A stretch of 64,000 nt of DNA from Sanguibacter keddieii DSM 10542 (GCF_000024925.1 NC_013521.1:2728001-2792000), one strand, 5' to 3'. Positions 17,418 to 28,509 are shown, counted from the stretch's first letter. Numbers and translations: made by a program. The notes: generated by a model not told the origin, from the sequence alone.

Positions 17418-19121
17418 ATGAACACCCCTTCACCACGCCCGTCGACGAGGACGGTCTCGGGGATCGGAGTCTGCGCGGGTCTGGTGGCCGGGCCCGTCGT
17501 GCACATGCCCCTGCCCATCGCCGAGCCCTCCCCCGGTCTGCGCCTGTCGCCTCGCGAGGACCATGCCGCCCGCGCCGCCGAGATCCAGGGCGCGAGCGAC
17601 CATGTCGCCGCCGACCTCGACGCCGCTGCCGAGCGGGCGACCGGCGAGGCGCGCGCCGTCCTCGAGGCGACCGCCGCGATCGCCGCCGACCCGACCCTCG
17701 TCGCCGACGCCCAGCGTCGGGTGGTGGACGACTACCTGGTCCCCGAGCGCGCCGTGTGGGAGGCCGCCGCCGAGGTCGCCGAGCAGTTCGAGGCGCTCGG
17801 GGGGTACTTCGCCGAGCGCGTCAGCGACGTCCACGACATCCGAGACCGGCTCGTCGCCCACCTCACGGGTCGCCCGAAGCCCGGGCTGCCCAGCTGCGAC
17901 ACGCCCTTCGTGCTCGTCGCCTACGACCTCGCCCCCTCCGTCACGGCGTCTCTGGACCCCGCGCAGGTCGTGGCGATCGTCACCGACGGTGCCGGCCCGA
18001 CCTCGCACACCGCGATCGTCGCCAACGCCAAGGGCATCCCCGCCGTCGTGGCCGCCCAGGGCGCTCACGACCTCCTCGAGGACGGGCACTTCGCCCTGGT
18101 CAACGGGTCGACCGGCCTGGTGGTCGCGGACCCCACCGAGGAGGAGCTCACCACCGTGCGGGCCGTGGCGTCCCGAGTGCGCACCTTCGACGGTGAGGGC
18201 CGCACCCGCGACGGGCACCGCGTCCAGCTGCTCGCCAACATCGGGGACCCCTCCGACGCAGAGCCTGCTGCGCAGGCCGGCGCCGAGGGCGTGGGGCTGT
18301 TCCGGTCGGAGTTCTGCTTCCTCGACCGGGAGCAGCCGCCCACCGTCGACGAGCAGGTGGAGGCCTACCGCCGCGTCTTCAGCGCCTTCCCGGGCCGCAA
18401 GGTCGTCATCCGCACCCTGGACTCCGGAGCCGACAAGCCCCTCGCCTTCCTCACCTCCGACGACGAGGAGAACCCCGCCCTCGGCGTCCGTGGGCTGCGG
18501 ACCGCCAAGCGCTCCCCCGAGCTCCTCGACCAGCAGCTCGAGGCCGTGGCCCGCGCCGCCGCAGCCGAGGAGGCCGAGGTGTGGGTCATGGCACCCATGG
18601 TCTCGACCGTCTCCGAGACCGAGGAGTTCGTCGCCGCGTGCACGGCGCACGGTCTCGCGGTCCCGGGTGTCATGGTCGAGGTCCCCTCGGCCGCACTGCT
18701 CGCCGGGCCGATCCTGGCCCGCGCGCACTTCGCCTCGATCGGCACCAACGACCTCACCCAGTACACGATGGCCGCCGACCGCCTCCTGGGCTCGCTCGCC
18801 GAGCTCTCCGACCCGTGGCAGCCCGCCGTCCTGCAGCTCGTCGCCGCGACCTGCGCGGGGGGCGCGCAGCAGGGCCGCCCGGTCGGGGTGTGCGGCGAGG
18901 CGGCGTCCAACCCCGTCCTCGCCGTGGTCCTCGTGGGACTGGGCATCAGCTCGCTGTCGATGACGGCACGCGCCATCCCCGACGTGGCCGCGGTGCTCGC
19001 CGAGGTCGACCTCACGCTGTGCCAGGAGCTCGCCCGGCTGGCCGTCTCCGCCGAGACCGCGCACGACGCACGCGCCCTCGTACGGTCCCGGCTCCCCGTG
19101 CTCGCCGAGCTGGGGCTGTAG
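17418..19121 (+). CDS. ptsI: Phosphoenolpyruvate-protein phosphotransferase (PTS enzyme I)
   Basis: A 567-residue enzyme I that autophosphorylates from PEP and passes phosphate to HPr. The active His197 lies in GAGPTSHTAIVA. The PEP-binding barrel shows GIGLFR-type VGLFRSEF, IRTLDSGADKP, the late SIGTNDLTQYTMAADR motif and a catalytic Cys in VGVCGEAAS. ATG at 17418 follows AGGAGG-like GGAGGTACGG. It is divergent from the IIB-IIA pair. HPr is not in the window, so phosphate relay to the neighbouring IIA needs a distant ptsH. Length and all motifs are normal. Confidence 0.96.
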   Translation: MNTPSPRPSTRTVSGIGVCAGLVAGPVVHMPLPIAEPSPGLRLSPREDHAARAAEIQGASDHVAADLDAAAERATGEARAVLEATAAIAADPTLVADAQRRVVDDYLVPERAVWEAAAEVAEQFEALGGYFAERVSDVHDIRDRLVAHLTGRPKPGLPSCDTPFVLVAYDLAPSVTASLDPAQVVAIVTDGAGPTSHTAIVANAKGIPAVVAAQGAHDLLEDGHFALVNGSTGLVVADPTEEELTTVRAVASRVRTFDGEGRTRDGHRVQLLANIGDPSDAEPAAQAGAEGVGLFRSEFCFLDREQPPTVDEQVEAYRRVFSAFPGRKVVIRTLDSGADKPLAFLTSDDEENPALGVRGLRTAKRSPELLDQQLEAVARAAAAEEAEVWVMAPMVSTVSETEEFVAACTAHGLAVPGVMVEVPSAALLAGPILARAHFASIGTNDLTQYTMAADRLLGSLAELSDPWQPAVLQLVAATCAGGAQQGRPVGVCGEAASNPVLAVVLVGLGISSLSMTARAIPDVAAVLAEVDLTLCQELARLAVSAETAHDARALVRSRLPVLAELGL

Positions 19122-19192
19122 CGCAGGGCAGGGCTGGTGCTGCGGTCACGGCGCAGGTCCGAGGGACCTCCGGGGTGGTGCAGGATTGTCCG

Positions 19193-19654
19193 GTGACCCT
19201 GCAGATCTCCCGCGCGGACCTGGGCGACCCGGTCCTGCGCGCCTTCCTCCTCGCACACCTCCGCGACCTCGCGCCGACGGCCCCCGCCGAGAGCCAGCAC
19301 GCCCTCGACCTCGACGGGCTGGCCCGCCCCGAGGTCCGGCTGTGGGCCGCGCACGCCGACGGCGAGGTCGTCGGGACCGGGGCGCTGACGCCGGTCGAGC
19401 ACGAGCACGACGAGCTCAAGAGCATGCGCACCGACCCGGCCCGACGAGGAACCGGCATCGCCTCGACGCTCCTGACCCACCTGCTCGACGACGCCCGGGG
19501 CCGGGGCGTGCGACGGGTGTCGCTCGAGACCGGCAGCATGGAGTTCTTCGCTCCGGCCCGGCGGCTCTACGCCCGGGCCGGGTTCGAGGAGTGCGCGCCC
19601 TTCGGCAGCTACACGCCCGACCCGCACAGCGTGTTCATGACCGTCAGCCTCTGA
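19193..19654 (+). CDS. GNAT-family N-acetyltransferase
   Basis: A 153-residue acetyltransferase of the small YitI/PaiA-like GNAT type. The acetyl-CoA loop is MRTDPARRGTGIASTLL, followed by ARGRGVRRVSLETGS and the FEECAPFGSY tail; the last section matches GNAT proteins annotated as putative N-acetyltransferases of amino acids or amines. GTG at 19193 with a GGA site 7-8 bases upstream opens the homologous region. It sits between ptsI and glbO on the same strand, but spacing of 71 and 93 bases suggests separate expression. The substrate is unknown. Confidence 0.85.
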   Translation: MTLQISRADLGDPVLRAFLLAHLRDLAPTAPAESQHALDLDGLARPEVRLWAAHADGEVVGTGALTPVEHEHDELKSMRTDPARRGTGIASTLLTHLLDDARGRGVRRVSLETGSMEFFAPARRLYARAGFEECAPFGSYTPDPHSVFMTVSL

Positions 19655-19747
19655 TCGCGCGCGGTGGGCGAGGCCGCCCGCGGCGGCGATCGCGGGCCCG
19701 TCCCGGTGCAGGCCCACGGCGACCGAGAACTTTGGGATGATGGCCCG

Positions 19748-20149
19748 GTGAGCGACCAGACCCCAGCAGCCCCCGAGTCCTTCTACGAGCTCGTCGGCGG
19801 CCACGACACCTTCGTCCGGCTCGTCGACGCCTTCTACGTCGGCATCGCCGACGACGAGGTGCTGCGCCCCATGTACCCCGAGGCGGACCTCGGGCCCGCC
19901 AAGGTCCGCATGACGATGTTCCTCGAGCAGTACTGGGGCGGGCCGACGACCTACTCGGACCAGCGCGGCCACCCCCGCCTGCGGATGCGTCACGCGCCCT
20001 TCAAGGTCAACCCCGACGCGCGCGACCGCTGGCTGAAGCACATGCGGGCCGCCGTCGACTCCCTCGACCTCGCTCCCCTGCACCACGCCACCCTGTGGGA
20101 CTACCTGGACCGGGCAGCCCACTCCCTCATCAACACCTTCGACGACTAG
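19748..20149 (+). CDS. glbO: Group II truncated haemoglobin (GlbO)
   Basis: A 133-residue haem protein closely resembling M. tuberculosis trHbO. The block FLEQYWGGPTTYS and RGHPRLRMRHAPF includes the proximal His and the conserved distal Tyr/Trp surroundings; the terminal AAHSLINTF helix also matches. It binds oxygen and probably takes part in respiration-linked oxygen or NO chemistry in the cytoplasm. GTG at 19748 is used, with a short family-typical leader. The stop is eight bases before the tesB start, so the two are likely co-transcribed, an arrangement I infer to be functional coupling only at the transcript level. Confidence 0.94.
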   Translation: MSDQTPAAPESFYELVGGHDTFVRLVDAFYVGIADDEVLRPMYPEADLGPAKVRMTMFLEQYWGGPTTYSDQRGHPRLRMRHAPFKVNPDARDRWLKHMRAAVDSLDLAPLHHATLWDYLDRAAHSLINTFDD

Positions 20150-20157
20150 GAGCCACC

Positions 20158-21102
20158 GTGACCGACCAGGCCCAGACCGCCGGGAGCAGCGGCGCAGCGC
20201 CCGCAGAGGGCACAGCGCCCGCAGACGGCACGGCGTCCGCGGACCACGACCCTCTCGCGCACCTGCTCTCCGTGCTGAGCCTGTCGTACCACGGGGCCGA
20301 GACCGGCGAGGACGTCTACTCGGGTGCGAGCGTCCACCAGCCGAACGGACGCGTCTACGGCGGCCAGGTCCTCGCGCAGGCGCTGCTCGCCGCCGGTGCG
20401 ACGGTGGACCGCGGACGCCTGCCGCACTCGCTCCACGGGTACTTCCTGCGCGCCGGCGACATCACCCAGCCGGTCGACTTCGCCGTCGAGCGGCTGCGGG
20501 ACGGGCGTTCGTTCAGCGCCCGCCGCACCCACGCCTACCAGGGCGGCAGCGCGATCCTCTCGATGATCGCCTCCTTCCAGGAGCTCCAGGACGGCATCGA
20601 GCACTCCTCGACCATGCCCGACGTCCCGGCGCCCGAGGACGTGAGGTCCGCGCAGGACGAGCTCGGGAAGATCGACCACCCCGTCGCCGACTTCTGGTCA
20701 CGGCAGAGCGCCTTCGACGTGCGGCACGTCGACGGGTCCCTGTACCTGGGCCCCCGACCCGAGCGCACCGACCGGCAGTCCGTGTGGATGCGGTCCCGCG
20801 GCGCCGTGCCGGACGACCAGCTGATGCACCGGGCGCTGCTCATGTACGCCTGCGACCAGATCATGCTCGAGCCCGTCCTGCGCCGTGGGGGCAACAGCTG
20901 GATGACCCCCGGGCTGAGCGTCGCGAGCCTCGACCACGCCATGTGGTGGCACCGCGACGTGCAGGTGGACGACTGGTTGCTCTACGTCCAGGGCTCGCCC
21001 TCCGCGCAGGGCGGCCGTGGCCTCGGGACCGCCGAGGTCTTCTCGCGCGACGGCGTGCTCGTCGCGACCGTCGCCCAGGAAGGCATGGTCCGGGTGCCCT
21101 GA
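20158..21102 (+). CDS. tesB: Acyl-CoA thioesterase II
   Basis: A 314-residue double-hotdog thioesterase that hydrolyses medium- and long-chain acyl-CoA. Family landmarks are RVYGGQVLAQAL, LHGYFLRAGD, RRTHAYQGG and the catalytic Asp/Thr/Gln area around SVASLDHAMWWH. The C-terminal half is the second hotdog domain. GTG at 20158 follows AGGAGCCACC directly after the glbO stop. The first 30 residues contain a short Ala/Pro/Gly duplication (twice APA-D/E-GT) without homology and are probably disordered. It acts in the cytoplasm in fatty acid turnover. Confidence 0.92.
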   Translation: MTDQAQTAGSSGAAPAEGTAPADGTASADHDPLAHLLSVLSLSYHGAETGEDVYSGASVHQPNGRVYGGQVLAQALLAAGATVDRGRLPHSLHGYFLRAGDITQPVDFAVERLRDGRSFSARRTHAYQGGSAILSMIASFQELQDGIEHSSTMPDVPAPEDVRSAQDELGKIDHPVADFWSRQSAFDVRHVDGSLYLGPRPERTDRQSVWMRSRGAVPDDQLMHRALLMYACDQIMLEPVLRRGGNSWMTPGLSVASLDHAMWWHRDVQVDDWLLYVQGSPSAQGGRGLGTAEVFSRDGVLVATVAQEGMVRVP

Positions 21103-21207
21103 CCCGCTCCTCGGGCGCCCGGGGACCGGGCACGGCGCCGCAGACCCTCCCGCCCCGTCCACACCGCTCCGGATGCCGGGGCGCATGTGCGGGGCCAGAA
21201 TCGTCCC

Positions 21208-22203
21208 ATGCCCCGACTCCGCCGCGTCTCCGTCTCCCAGCCGGGTCTGACCCGCCGGCGCAGCGGGACGGGCTTCACCTACCTGGACGCCGCCGGGAAG
21301 CGGATCACCGAGCCTGCCGTCCTCGAGCGGTGCCGCGAGCTCGTGGTGCCGCCCGCGTGGGAGGACGTGTGGATCTGCCCGTACCCCAACGGGCACGTCC
21401 AGGCCTACGGCATCGACGCGGCCGGTCGAGGCCAGTACCTCTACCACCCGCAGTGGAGGGCCCGGCGAGACCGGGCCAAGCACGACCACGCCCTCGCGGT
21501 CGGCGCCCGCCTGCCGGAGGCCCGTGAGCAGGTGGACAGCGACCTGCAGCGCTCGGGGATGCCCCGGGAGAAGGCGCTGGCCGTCGTCTTCCGGCTCCTC
21601 GACGTAGGCCTGTTCCGGATCGGCGGCGAGACCTACGCCGCGAAGAACGACAGCCACGGGGTCTCGACGCTGCTGCGCTCCCACGTCACGGCGCGCCGGG
21701 ACGGGACCGTCCGGTTCCAGTTCCCGGCGAAGTCCGGCAAGGACCAGGACATCGTCATCGAGGACGCCGAGGTGCACGCGGCCGTCCGCACCTTCCTCCG
21801 ACGCAAGGACGAGTCGGACCGCCTCGTCGCCTGGCGAGGACCCGGCAGCCCGGCGCAGTGGCACACGGTCTCGTCGGCGGACGTCTCGGGCTACGTCAAG
21901 GAGCGGCTCGGGTCGGACGCGAGCGCCAAGGTCTTCCGCACCTGGCACGCGACCGTGCTCGCCGCGCAGCTGCTCGAGGCGGCCGGTCCGCCTCCGGCCT
22001 CCGAGCGCAAGCGACGGACCGTCGCCACCGGTGTCGTGCGCACCGTGGCCGACCAGCTCGGCAACACCCCGACCGTCGCCCGGGCCTCGTACATCGACCC
22101 GCGTCTGTTCGACCACTGGGAACGCGGGTCGACCATCCCGGAGTGCAGCAGCCGGGACGAGGCCGAGGCGGCCGTGATCACGCTCCTCGGCGACGGAAGC
22201 TGA
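21208..22203 (+). CDS. DNA topoisomerase IB (eukaryotic/poxvirus type)
   Basis: A 331-residue type IB topoisomerase that relaxes supercoils by transient 3'-phosphotyrosine linkage. The bacterial TopIB N-terminal domain shows RRSGTGFTYLDAAGKRI and VWICPYPNGHVQA. The catalytic core shows KFRTWHATV-like KVFRTWHATVLAA and ends with the nucleophile Tyr295 in RASYIDPRL. Such enzymes are scattered among actinobacteria and proteobacteria and are accessory to topoisomerase IA and gyrase. ATG at 21208 is chosen over an in-frame ATG seven codons upstream. Its 3' end overlaps the convergent thioesterase gene by 26 bases. Confidence 0.94.
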   Translation: MPRLRRVSVSQPGLTRRRSGTGFTYLDAAGKRITEPAVLERCRELVVPPAWEDVWICPYPNGHVQAYGIDAAGRGQYLYHPQWRARRDRAKHDHALAVGARLPEAREQVDSDLQRSGMPREKALAVVFRLLDVGLFRIGGETYAAKNDSHGVSTLLRSHVTARRDGTVRFQFPAKSGKDQDIVIEDAEVHAAVRTFLRRKDESDRLVAWRGPGSPAQWHTVSSADVSGYVKERLGSDASAKVFRTWHATVLAAQLLEAAGPPPASERKRRTVATGVVRTVADQLGNTPTVARASYIDPRLFDHWERGSTIPECSSRDEAEAAVITLLGDGS

Positions 22204-22726
22204 TCGGCTCGCCGAGGAACGGCTCCCAGGCGGCACGCTCGTGCGGGGCGATGCGGCGCGGAGATCCCGTCGCCGCCGAGACGAGCACGATGGTCGTCAC
22301 CGCGCGGGCGACGGGTCGAGCGGCGGAGCCCTCGCCCGTGCGCTGCACGGGCGTCCCGTCGTCGTGGACCTCGTAGCAGACGTCGAGGCTCGCACCGCCC
22401 ATGTGACCGATCCACATCTCGACCCGCACCGGCCGGCGGTCGAAGCCGAGAGGGCGCAGGTACTCGATCTCCTGCCGGGCGACGAAGGTGTGGGACGACG
22501 CGCCGGGGCCGGAGTCGAGGACGGCGGTCGGCCAGGCTGCGGGGGCGGCCGGGTCTGCGGGGGCGGCGGGGTCTGCGGGTGCCGCGACCTCGTCCTCCTG
22601 CGGGTGCGCCCAGAAGGCGGTGATGCGGGCCTCCTCGAGGAGCCGGAACATCTCGACGTTGTTCACGTGCCCGTAGGCGTCGAGGTCGGACCACCGGAGC
22701 TGGACGGGGACGAAGAGGCGAGTCAC
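22178..22726 (-). CDS. Hotdog acyl-CoA thioesterase (4HBT family)
   Basis: A 182-residue single-hotdog thioesterase. The catalytic segment is RWSDLDAYGHVNNVEMF (family D-x-D-x-x-G-H-V-N-N), and QEIEYLRPLGF and the acidic IGHMGGASLDVCYEV strand follow. A low-complexity insert of repeated Asp-Pro-Ala-Ala-Pro-Ala lies at about residues 51-63; it is encoded by a tandem GC repeat and is probably a loop. It overlaps the end of topoisomerase IB by 26 bases in a convergent arrangement. Substrate chain length is not predictable. ATG at 22726 is well placed. Confidence 0.87.
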   Translation of the reverse strand: MTRLFVPVQLRWSDLDAYGHVNNVEMFRLLEEARITAFWAHPQEDEVAAPADPAAPADPAAPAAWPTAVLDSGPGASSHTFVARQEIEYLRPLGFDRRPVRVEMWIGHMGGASLDVCYEVHDDGTPVQRTGEGSAARPVARAVTTIVLVSAATGSPRRIAPHERAAWEPFLGEPISFRRRGA

Positions 22727-22804
22727 ACCGACCAGTTCAGCACAGGTGGAGGCCTGAGCCGAGCAGCCCGACGACGGCGTGGTCAGACGACGTCGTGCAG
22801 CACC

Positions 22805-24427
22805 TCAGCGTGCCGCGAGGGCGGCGGCGGCCCGGCACTCGTCGAGACGGTGGCGCTGGGCCTCGACGGGCTCGACGACGGACAGGCTCGCGACGGCGGA
22901 CACCTGGACCCGCAGCCGGCGGTCGGCGCGGCGTGCCGCGCGGTTCGCCCCCACGTACGAGAGCACCCGCGCCAGCAGCGCGAGGACCACGCCGAGCAGC
23001 AGCCCGACGACCACCAGCAGCGTCGGGATGGGGTACCCCTCGACGTCGGGCGAGCTCTGCACGGGCAGCTGGATGAAGGAGAGGAGCGCGAGACCGGCGA
23101 GCCACAGCACGCCGACCAGCAGCACCGCGACGGCGGCCCACTGGACGGCCGAGGCGACCGACCACCAGCGTGGGCGTCGCTCGCCGTCGAGCTCGGTCCG
23201 GGCCACGGCCTGGTCGAGGGCGTCCGGGAGCCCCTCGTCACGGACGAGCGCCCGGGTCGCCATGACCCAGGGCGCCGGCGCACCGGCCGAGGCTCCGTCG
23301 ACGTACTCGCGCACCGCGGTGTGCGTCTTGGCGGCCATCGCCGCGTCCATCGGGGGCAAGGACGTCCGGCTGAGCTCCGACCGGGCGTCCTGGCGGAGCA
23401 GGTTGAGCCGGCGCAGCGGGTCGGAGCGCAGCCGTCCGAGCCACCGCGTCAGCGGCCAGCCGGTCGCCGCGCGGGCACGCAGCAGCGACGAGCCGCGCAC
23501 CGCCTGCACCACGACGTCGGCCCGCGCCGCGTGCAGCAGCGCCGACGTGAGGTCTGCCCGCGCAGCAGCCCGGCTGCGCAGGTCGCGGGCCGGCCCGCAC
23601 TCCTGCGAGACCTGCTCGGCGGCGGCGCGCACGTCGGCGAGCAGGCGGGTGGTCGCCGCCTCCCGCGCGGCGGCGGCTGCCGCGACGAGGGACCGCAGCT
23701 CGCCGACACCCTGCCCGGTCACCGCGGAGAGCCCGATGACCGGGCACGCGCCGAGACCGTCCTGCGCGGCGAGCCGGCGCAGGTCCGCCAGGCACTGCAG
23801 CTGGTCGACGTGCGAGAGCCGGTCGACCTGGTTGAGCACGAGGACGACGACGCCCGCGTGACCGGCGAGCGGTCTGAGGTACTGCTCGTGCAGCACGGCG
23901 TCGGCGTACTTCTGAGGGTCGACCACCCACACGAGCAGGTCGGCCCGCTCGACGAGGAGGTCGGACCGCACCCGGTGCTCGACGACCACAGAGTCGTGGT
24001 CGGGCAGGTCGAGCAGCACCAGGCCCTGGTTGTCGGCCCCGGGCTCGAGGACGGTGTGCCGTCGGACGTCGAGCCAGTCGAGCAGCCTGGCCGCCTCGTC
24101 GGCACCCTGCGGGTCTGCGTCCCACACCGCGGCCATCGCCTGCGAGGTGGTGGGCCGACGGACCCCCGGGGTCGAGAGCTCACGTCCGGCGAGCACGTTG
24201 AAGATCGAGGACTTGCCCGAGCCGGTGGACCCGGCGAGCGCGACGACCGTGTGGTCGACCGACTGGTCGAGGCGTGCCCGGGCGTGCGCCGTGACCTGCT
24301 CCCCCCGCTCGAGGGTCGGGCCGCGGAGCCAGCCGCGCCCGGCGTCGAGCGCGCTCTCGAGCGCCTGGACACGGAGCGTGATCGCCTCGCTGCGCCTCTT
24401 CCCGGAGGTCGCGAGGGCGCGCATCAC
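22805..24427 (-). CDS. YfjP-type GTPase with C-terminal membrane helices (module copy 1)
   Basis: A 540-residue Era/YfjP-like GTPase. G1 is GSTGSGKSS at about residues 66-74, the G2 threonine lies in RRPTTSQAM, G3 is LLDLPDHDS, and G4 is NQVD. Two hydrophobic helices (about 425-450 and 465-490) anchor it to the membrane near the C-terminus, with a helical tail after them. The GTG start at 24427 overlaps the TGA stop of the preceding dynamin-like gene by four bases (GTGA), which implies translational coupling; ATG at 24424 is an alternative. The same gene pair recurs at 29482-32711. Adjacent paired dynamin-like proteins in Streptomyces (DynA/DynB) act in septation membranes, which is a possible role here. 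Confidence 0.85.
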   Translation of the reverse strand: MMRALATSGKRRSEAITLRVQALESALDAGRGWLRGPTLERGEQVTAHARARLDQSVDHTVVALAGSTGSGKSSIFNVLAGRELSTPGVRRPTTSQAMAAVWDADPQGADEAARLLDWLDVRRHTVLEPGADNQGLVLLDLPDHDSVVVEHRVRSDLLVERADLLVWVVDPQKYADAVLHEQYLRPLAGHAGVVVLVLNQVDRLSHVDQLQCLADLRRLAAQDGLGACPVIGLSAVTGQGVGELRSLVAAAAAAREAATTRLLADVRAAAEQVSQECGPARDLRSRAAARADLTSALLHAARADVVVQAVRGSSLLRARAATGWPLTRWLGRLRSDPLRRLNLLRQDARSELSRTSLPPMDAAMAAKTHTAVREYVDGASAGAPAPWVMATRALVRDEGLPDALDQAVARTELDGERRPRWWSVASAVQWAAVAVLLVGVLWLAGLALLSFIQLPVQSSPDVEGYPIPTLLVVVGLLLGVVLALLARVLSYVGANRAARRADRRLRVQVSAVASLSVVEPVEAQRHRLDECRAAAALAAR

Positions 24428-26778
24428 CGGTCGGCCCCGTGCTCGTCGTCGGGCAGGGGGTAGTCGTCGGGCAGGTGCAGCGGTCTGGTCGGTGGCGGGG
24501 GTGGCGGGAGAGGCAGCGGCGACGTCGGGGCGGGGCTGGCCGGGGCGTGGCGGCTCGGGGCGTGGCGGGCCGGGGCGGTGACCTCCTCGGCCGGGGTGCG
24601 ACGACGCAGGAGACGGCTGAACATGCCTCTACGGACGGGGGCCGGCGGAGCGGGGGCCGCATAGGGGCTGTCGACCACCTCGAGGTCCGCGCCCCGCAGA
24701 CGACCGGACCGGAGCCGCTCGGCGGCGCTGGCCGCGGAAGGGTCGACGGAGCCGTCGAGCGACACGGTCGTCGGGTGCGCGACAGGTGTCGCCCGTCGGT
24801 CGCGCTCGGCAGAGGCCGCCCGCTGGACCTGGTACGCCCAGGACCGCAGGGTGGGTCCGGTGCCGCCCGGCCGGGCAGCGAGGTCCGGGGCTGCCGAGGA
24901 CCCTGAGGCTGCGGGAGGGCCTGGCTGCACCGACGAGCCGGGCTGCGCTGCAGTGCCAGCCTGCTCTGCGGCGCTGGTCTTCACGACGGTGCTGGCCTGT
25001 CCCTCGGCGGCGGGCTGGGTGCGGGCAGGTGCGTCGGCCGCGCCTCCCACGTGCTCGAGGCGTGCGGTGAAGCGTGCAGCCTCGGCGTCCAGCAGGGTCC
25101 TCACCCGCACCTCGAGCAGCGTGTGCGCCTCGCGGGCGAGCGCACGGACCGCCTCGTCCCCGAAGACGCCCTCGAGCAGGCGCTGGGCGAGCAGCACCGA
25201 GCCGCCGGCGATCCCCACCTCGGCGCCGGTGAGGCCGCCGGTCGAGGCGAACACGACGATCATGAGCGCTGCGCCGATCCCGTTGACGCCCACCGCCAGC
25301 ACGCGGGCGCGGCCGCGCTTGGCAGCTCCGCGGTCCGTGACCAGCGCGAGGACGTCCCCCTGCCATGCCCTCACCTGCTCGGCGAGGTCCGGGCGCAGGC
25401 CGGCAGAGGCCCTGGACAGGTCGAGCGAGGTGCCGAGCGCCGCTCCGGCGGCGTCGTCCTGCCACGCGCCGTAGGTCCTCTCGGCCGCACGGTCGGCGGC
25501 GTCGAAGACGATCGCCTCGAGGTTGCTGCTGATCGCGACCGCGACCTTCGGAGCGCTGCCAGGGCGCCCGCGGAAGAACCCGGAGACGGCGTCCCGCACG
25601 CGGCCGATGCGCTCCTCCACACCACGCATGAGCTCGCCGGTCCCGACGAAGTCCTGCCACCGGGCGAGCACCTCGCCCCGCAGCATGGACCCGTCCGAGG
25701 TCGATGTGCTGATCTCGAGCGCGGCCTGCTCGTAGGCGCGCGCGACCGTCCGGCGCAGCGAGGCCGCCACGGCGACCTGGGCGTCGGCGGCGTCGGCCAG
25801 CACCAGCGTGCGTCCGGCGAGGTCGTCGATCACGCCGTCGCGGGTGGCCGCGACGACGGCGTCTCGTGCGGTCGCGTCGCTGCCCACGGCGGTCAGCCAC
25901 CGGGAGACGGGCGCGACGAGACCGACCGGCAGCAGGCCGTCGACGAGCGAGGTCTCACGGATGACGAAGACCGGGGCCTCACCGAGGCCTCGCGCCGCGA
26001 GCATCTCGCGGAGGTGGTCGGCGACGACCTCCGCCCCGGGGTCGATCCTGTCGACGACGATCGCCACCTGCGCGCGCCGGGCCGCGCCCTCGTCGAGGAG
26101 CTCCCAGGGGACGGCGTCGGCGTAGCGGGCGGCGGTGGTGACGAAGAGCCAGAGGTCGGCTGCGGCCAGCAGCTGGGCAGCGAGCTCGCGGTTGCCGACG
26201 ACCACGGAGTCGACGTCGGGGGCGTCGAGGACGGCGAGCCCGCGCGGGAGCGCCTCGGAGGGCACGAGCCGCAGGGACCGCGTCGGGCGCTCGGAGCCGC
26301 TCGGGCGGCGGTCTGGGCTGCGGCCGGACGCGCCGTGCGGCGGGGGCGGCGGGACGGCGGGCTGGGGCGAGCCGGTCTCGCGGGCGAGGTGCGGGAACAC
26401 CCGGTCGCTGGTGAACCAGTCGGCGTCGAGCGGGTGGTGGACGAGCACGGGCGACCGTGTGGTGGGTCGCAGGGCGCCGGGGGCCGTGACCCGCTCCCCC
26501 AGGATCGAGTTGACGAGCGTGGACTTGCCCGCACCGGTCGAGCCGCCGACCACGACGAGCATCGGTGCGTCCTGGGACCTCAGCCGCGGGAGCAGGTAGT
26601 CGTCGAGCTGGTCGAGCGCCCGGGTGCGCTCAGCGCGGGCGCGCGGCGCCGTGAGCGTCTCGAGCGGGAAGTCTGCGCCCTCGACGGCAGACCGCAGACC
26701 CGTGAGAGCGGACACCAGGTCGACGACGACGGGATCGTCGTCGTCGACCTGGTGCGCGTGCGTCGATCCGTCAGCCAT
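24424..26778 (-). CDS. Dynamin-family GTPase with proline-rich C-terminus (module copy 1)
   Basis: A 784-residue protein. The N-terminal GTPase domain has G1 GGSTGAGKSTLVNS at about residues 75-88, a switch region ALRPTTRSP, G3 VLDAPDVDS and WLFVTTAARYADAVPW. A disordered Pro/Gly insertion separates G2 and G3. Helical middle regions follow, then a hydrophobic segment at about 490-535, and a roughly 180-residue Ala/Pro/Gly/Ser-rich tail. Start ATG at 26778 was chosen because the upstream frame lacks homology. It heads a two-gene operon with the YfjP-type GTPase. It is paralogous to the gene at 31056-32711, which lacks both the G2-G3 insert and the disordered tail. A role in membrane remodelling is inferred. 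Confidence 0.82.
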   Translation of the reverse strand: MADGSTHAHQVDDDDPVVVDLVSALTGLRSAVEGADFPLETLTAPRARAERTRALDQLDDYLLPRLRSQDAPMLVVVGGSTGAGKSTLVNSILGERVTAPGALRPTTRSPVLVHHPLDADWFTSDRVFPHLARETGSPQPAVPPPPPHGASGRSPDRRPSGSERPTRSLRLVPSEALPRGLAVLDAPDVDSVVVGNRELAAQLLAAADLWLFVTTAARYADAVPWELLDEGAARRAQVAIVVDRIDPGAEVVADHLREMLAARGLGEAPVFVIRETSLVDGLLPVGLVAPVSRWLTAVGSDATARDAVVAATRDGVIDDLAGRTLVLADAADAQVAVAASLRRTVARAYEQAALEISTSTSDGSMLRGEVLARWQDFVGTGELMRGVEERIGRVRDAVSGFFRGRPGSAPKVAVAISSNLEAIVFDAADRAAERTYGAWQDDAAGAALGTSLDLSRASAGLRPDLAEQVRAWQGDVLALVTDRGAAKRGRARVLAVGVNGIGAALMIVVFASTGGLTGAEVGIAGGSVLLAQRLLEGVFGDEAVRALAREAHTLLEVRVRTLLDAEAARFTARLEHVGGAADAPARTQPAAEGQASTVVKTSAAEQAGTAAQPGSSVQPGPPAASGSSAAPDLAARPGGTGPTLRSWAYQVQRAASAERDRRATPVAHPTTVSLDGSVDPSAASAAERLRSGRLRGADLEVVDSPYAAPAPPAPVRRGMFSRLLRRRTPAEEVTAPARHAPSRHAPASPAPTSPLPLPPPPPPTRPLHLPDDYPLPDDEHGADR

Positions 26779-26826
26779 GGATGCAGTCTGCCGGAGTTTC
26801 CCCTGGCACACCGGCTGACGGACTGG

Positions 26827-28509
<1,683 letters not shown>

